A model generated the notes under the pieces. The model searched no databases. It was not told the origin of the DNA and was given only the letters and a program-made list of their open reading frames with translations. From assembly GCA_002224055.1 (NCBI GenBank), contig AZLU01000014.1, forward strand, positions 1-64,000: DNA of 64,000 bases, read 5' to 3'. This DNA comes from Pezizomycotina sp. ARF18 (Eukaryota; Ascomycota). Position 1 is the stretch's first letter; every line of letters starts with the position of its first letter. The position numbers were made by a program, and so were the translations under genes. Below are positions 63,073-64,000 of this stretch, piece after piece.

Positions 63073-63640
63073 TTGGTTGTGAAATGGCACTGTGTATTGC
63101 AAAAGCTGGAACTATTATTTGAGACAAGGGGTCCAGATATATATAAAAAATAAAATATAAAGAACCTCCTTCTTAATACCTTAATTGGCGAGAAAAATTC
63201 TCCTCTTTTCGGTCGTCCGAACTGTTCTGAGGCTTGTGCGACAGCTCGCTTCAATTGTCGCAGGAAAAAAAAAAAAGATTTACTCGGTGCCGGATTATTG
63301 TTCTTCCGGCTCTGGAATTCTGCCGCCGGTAACCTTGTTCGAATTTTATTCTGGGCCAAGTTCCCCAAAAAAAGGGTGTCTTATTTTGATTATTATTATT
63401 CAACCCAATTCTTCGTTCTGACTTTCTCTCTCCACCATCCTCCAACAACAACTCATCCTCCGTCTACCACATCAATCGCCATCGCCGTTCATCCATCCAT
63501 TCAAAGACACCCATTCCCTTTTAACCCCAGACTCCTGTCGCTGGCCGCCGGCTTCGTTCGCTTGCCGTTGTTAACTCCTTCTGCCGCCTTCCGAATCCCC
63601 CGAGTATCCTTTTCGCCCTTCCGTCATCTTCATCGCCACC
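63073..63640. promoter_or_regulatory. Shared upstream region of NOC3 and TFIIE-alpha
   Basis: About 570 bp between divergent genes. C/T- and CA-rich sequence precedes the TFIIE start (63421-63640). Promoter function is inferred from layout. Confidence 0.5.
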
Positions 63641-64000
63641 ATGAACGAAGCCAAGTCCCTAGTGAGGTGCGTCGCACGAGCCTTCTACGACACCAAACAG
63701 ATCCTCGTCGTAGACGCTATAATGATACACTCGGCGCTTCGTGACGACGACCTCGCTCATTCTTTTGGGACTCAGACGAAGGAACTACATAAATTGTGCG
63801 GTAAGTAAGGGAGGATCGCATGTCACAATGTAGGTAGAATCAGCGGCTTGTTTGCATTATTTTTCTGTCCGCCTCAGTAATAAGCGAGTCGTGGATGATC
63901 TCTGACCGTCTTCTACGTAGTCAAACCCGATCGGAGCCGAAGGAAGGCAGAACAGACCGGTTCAGCGAACATACTACTACGTTGATTTTCGGGCGACGAT
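63641..64000 (+). CDS. TFA1: TFIIE large subunit, 5' part (runs off the window)
   Basis: TFIIE-alpha helps RNA polymerase II recruit and activate TFIIH. The start MNEAKSLVRCVARAFYDTKQ is followed by ILVVDAIMIHSALRDDDLAH and FGTQTKELHKLC, the winged-helix opening of the family. A 77-bp intron (63801-63877, GTAAGT..CTCAG) leads to ESWMISDRLLRSQTRSEPKE. The frame then breaks near 63950, where the expected RTYYY.DF is visible only in another phase (HTTTLIF). The zinc ribbon and C-terminal part lie beyond 64000. Family identity is clear from the N-terminus. Confidence 0.9.

Overview
The window looks like a contig or scaffold segment from a filamentous ascomycete (Pezizomycotina). The evidence is an AT-rich block of decayed repeats with the look of repeat-induced point mutation (RIP), short introns with GT..AG borders and CTAAC/TACTAAC branch sites, and fungus-specific genes (BUD4, POP3, the fungal PEX26, SGF73, CBP3, MRH4). 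I cannot name the genus.

Layout. 1-5.7 kb is a gene-free, very AT-rich block. It holds three decayed copies of one composite repeat (two head-to-head, one following), a 21-bp minisatellite, foldback (MITE-like) segments and isolated GC-rich patches. From 6 kb on the window is ordinary gene-dense fungal chromatin, in order: threonyl-tRNA synthetase (-), BUD32 (+), POP3 (+), BUD4 (-), a 2.7-kb spacer with a noisy 300-bp tandem duplication, MRH4 (+), glutamate 5-kinase PRO1 (-), ATP23 (+), Aurora kinase (-), PEX26 (+), SGF73 (+), a 2.6-kb spacer, a PARN-type deadenylase (+), mitochondrial ketoacyl-ACP synthase (-), succinate/fumarate carrier (-), two weakly supported unrecognised coding stretches (-), twinfilin (-), TIP41 (-), the flippase DRS2 (-), mitochondrial ribosomal protein mL46 (-), CBP3 (+), NOC3 (-) and the 5' part of the TFIIE large subunit (+, runs off the end).

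The genes do not form a pathway cluster; they are housekeeping functions (translation, tRNA modification, RNase P, polarity and septation, mitosis, peroxisome import, SAGA, mRNA decay, lipid asymmetry, ribosome assembly, transcription). Six act in or on mitochondria (MRH4, ATP23, ketoacyl synthase, the carrier, mL46, CBP3). Several pairs are divergent and share a short upstream region (PRO1/ATP23, Aurora/PEX26, mL46/CBP3, NOC3/TFIIE).

A striking property is that almost every gene, including single-copy essential ones, is broken by one-base shifts, mostly missing bases in short homopolymers. The simplest reading is uncorrected sequencing indels, so gene limits below are given for the whole gene and not as one open frame. 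I found no convincing tRNA or rRNA gene, CRISPR array, secondary-metabolite cluster or clear new system; the most unusual material is the repeat block at 1-5.7 kb.
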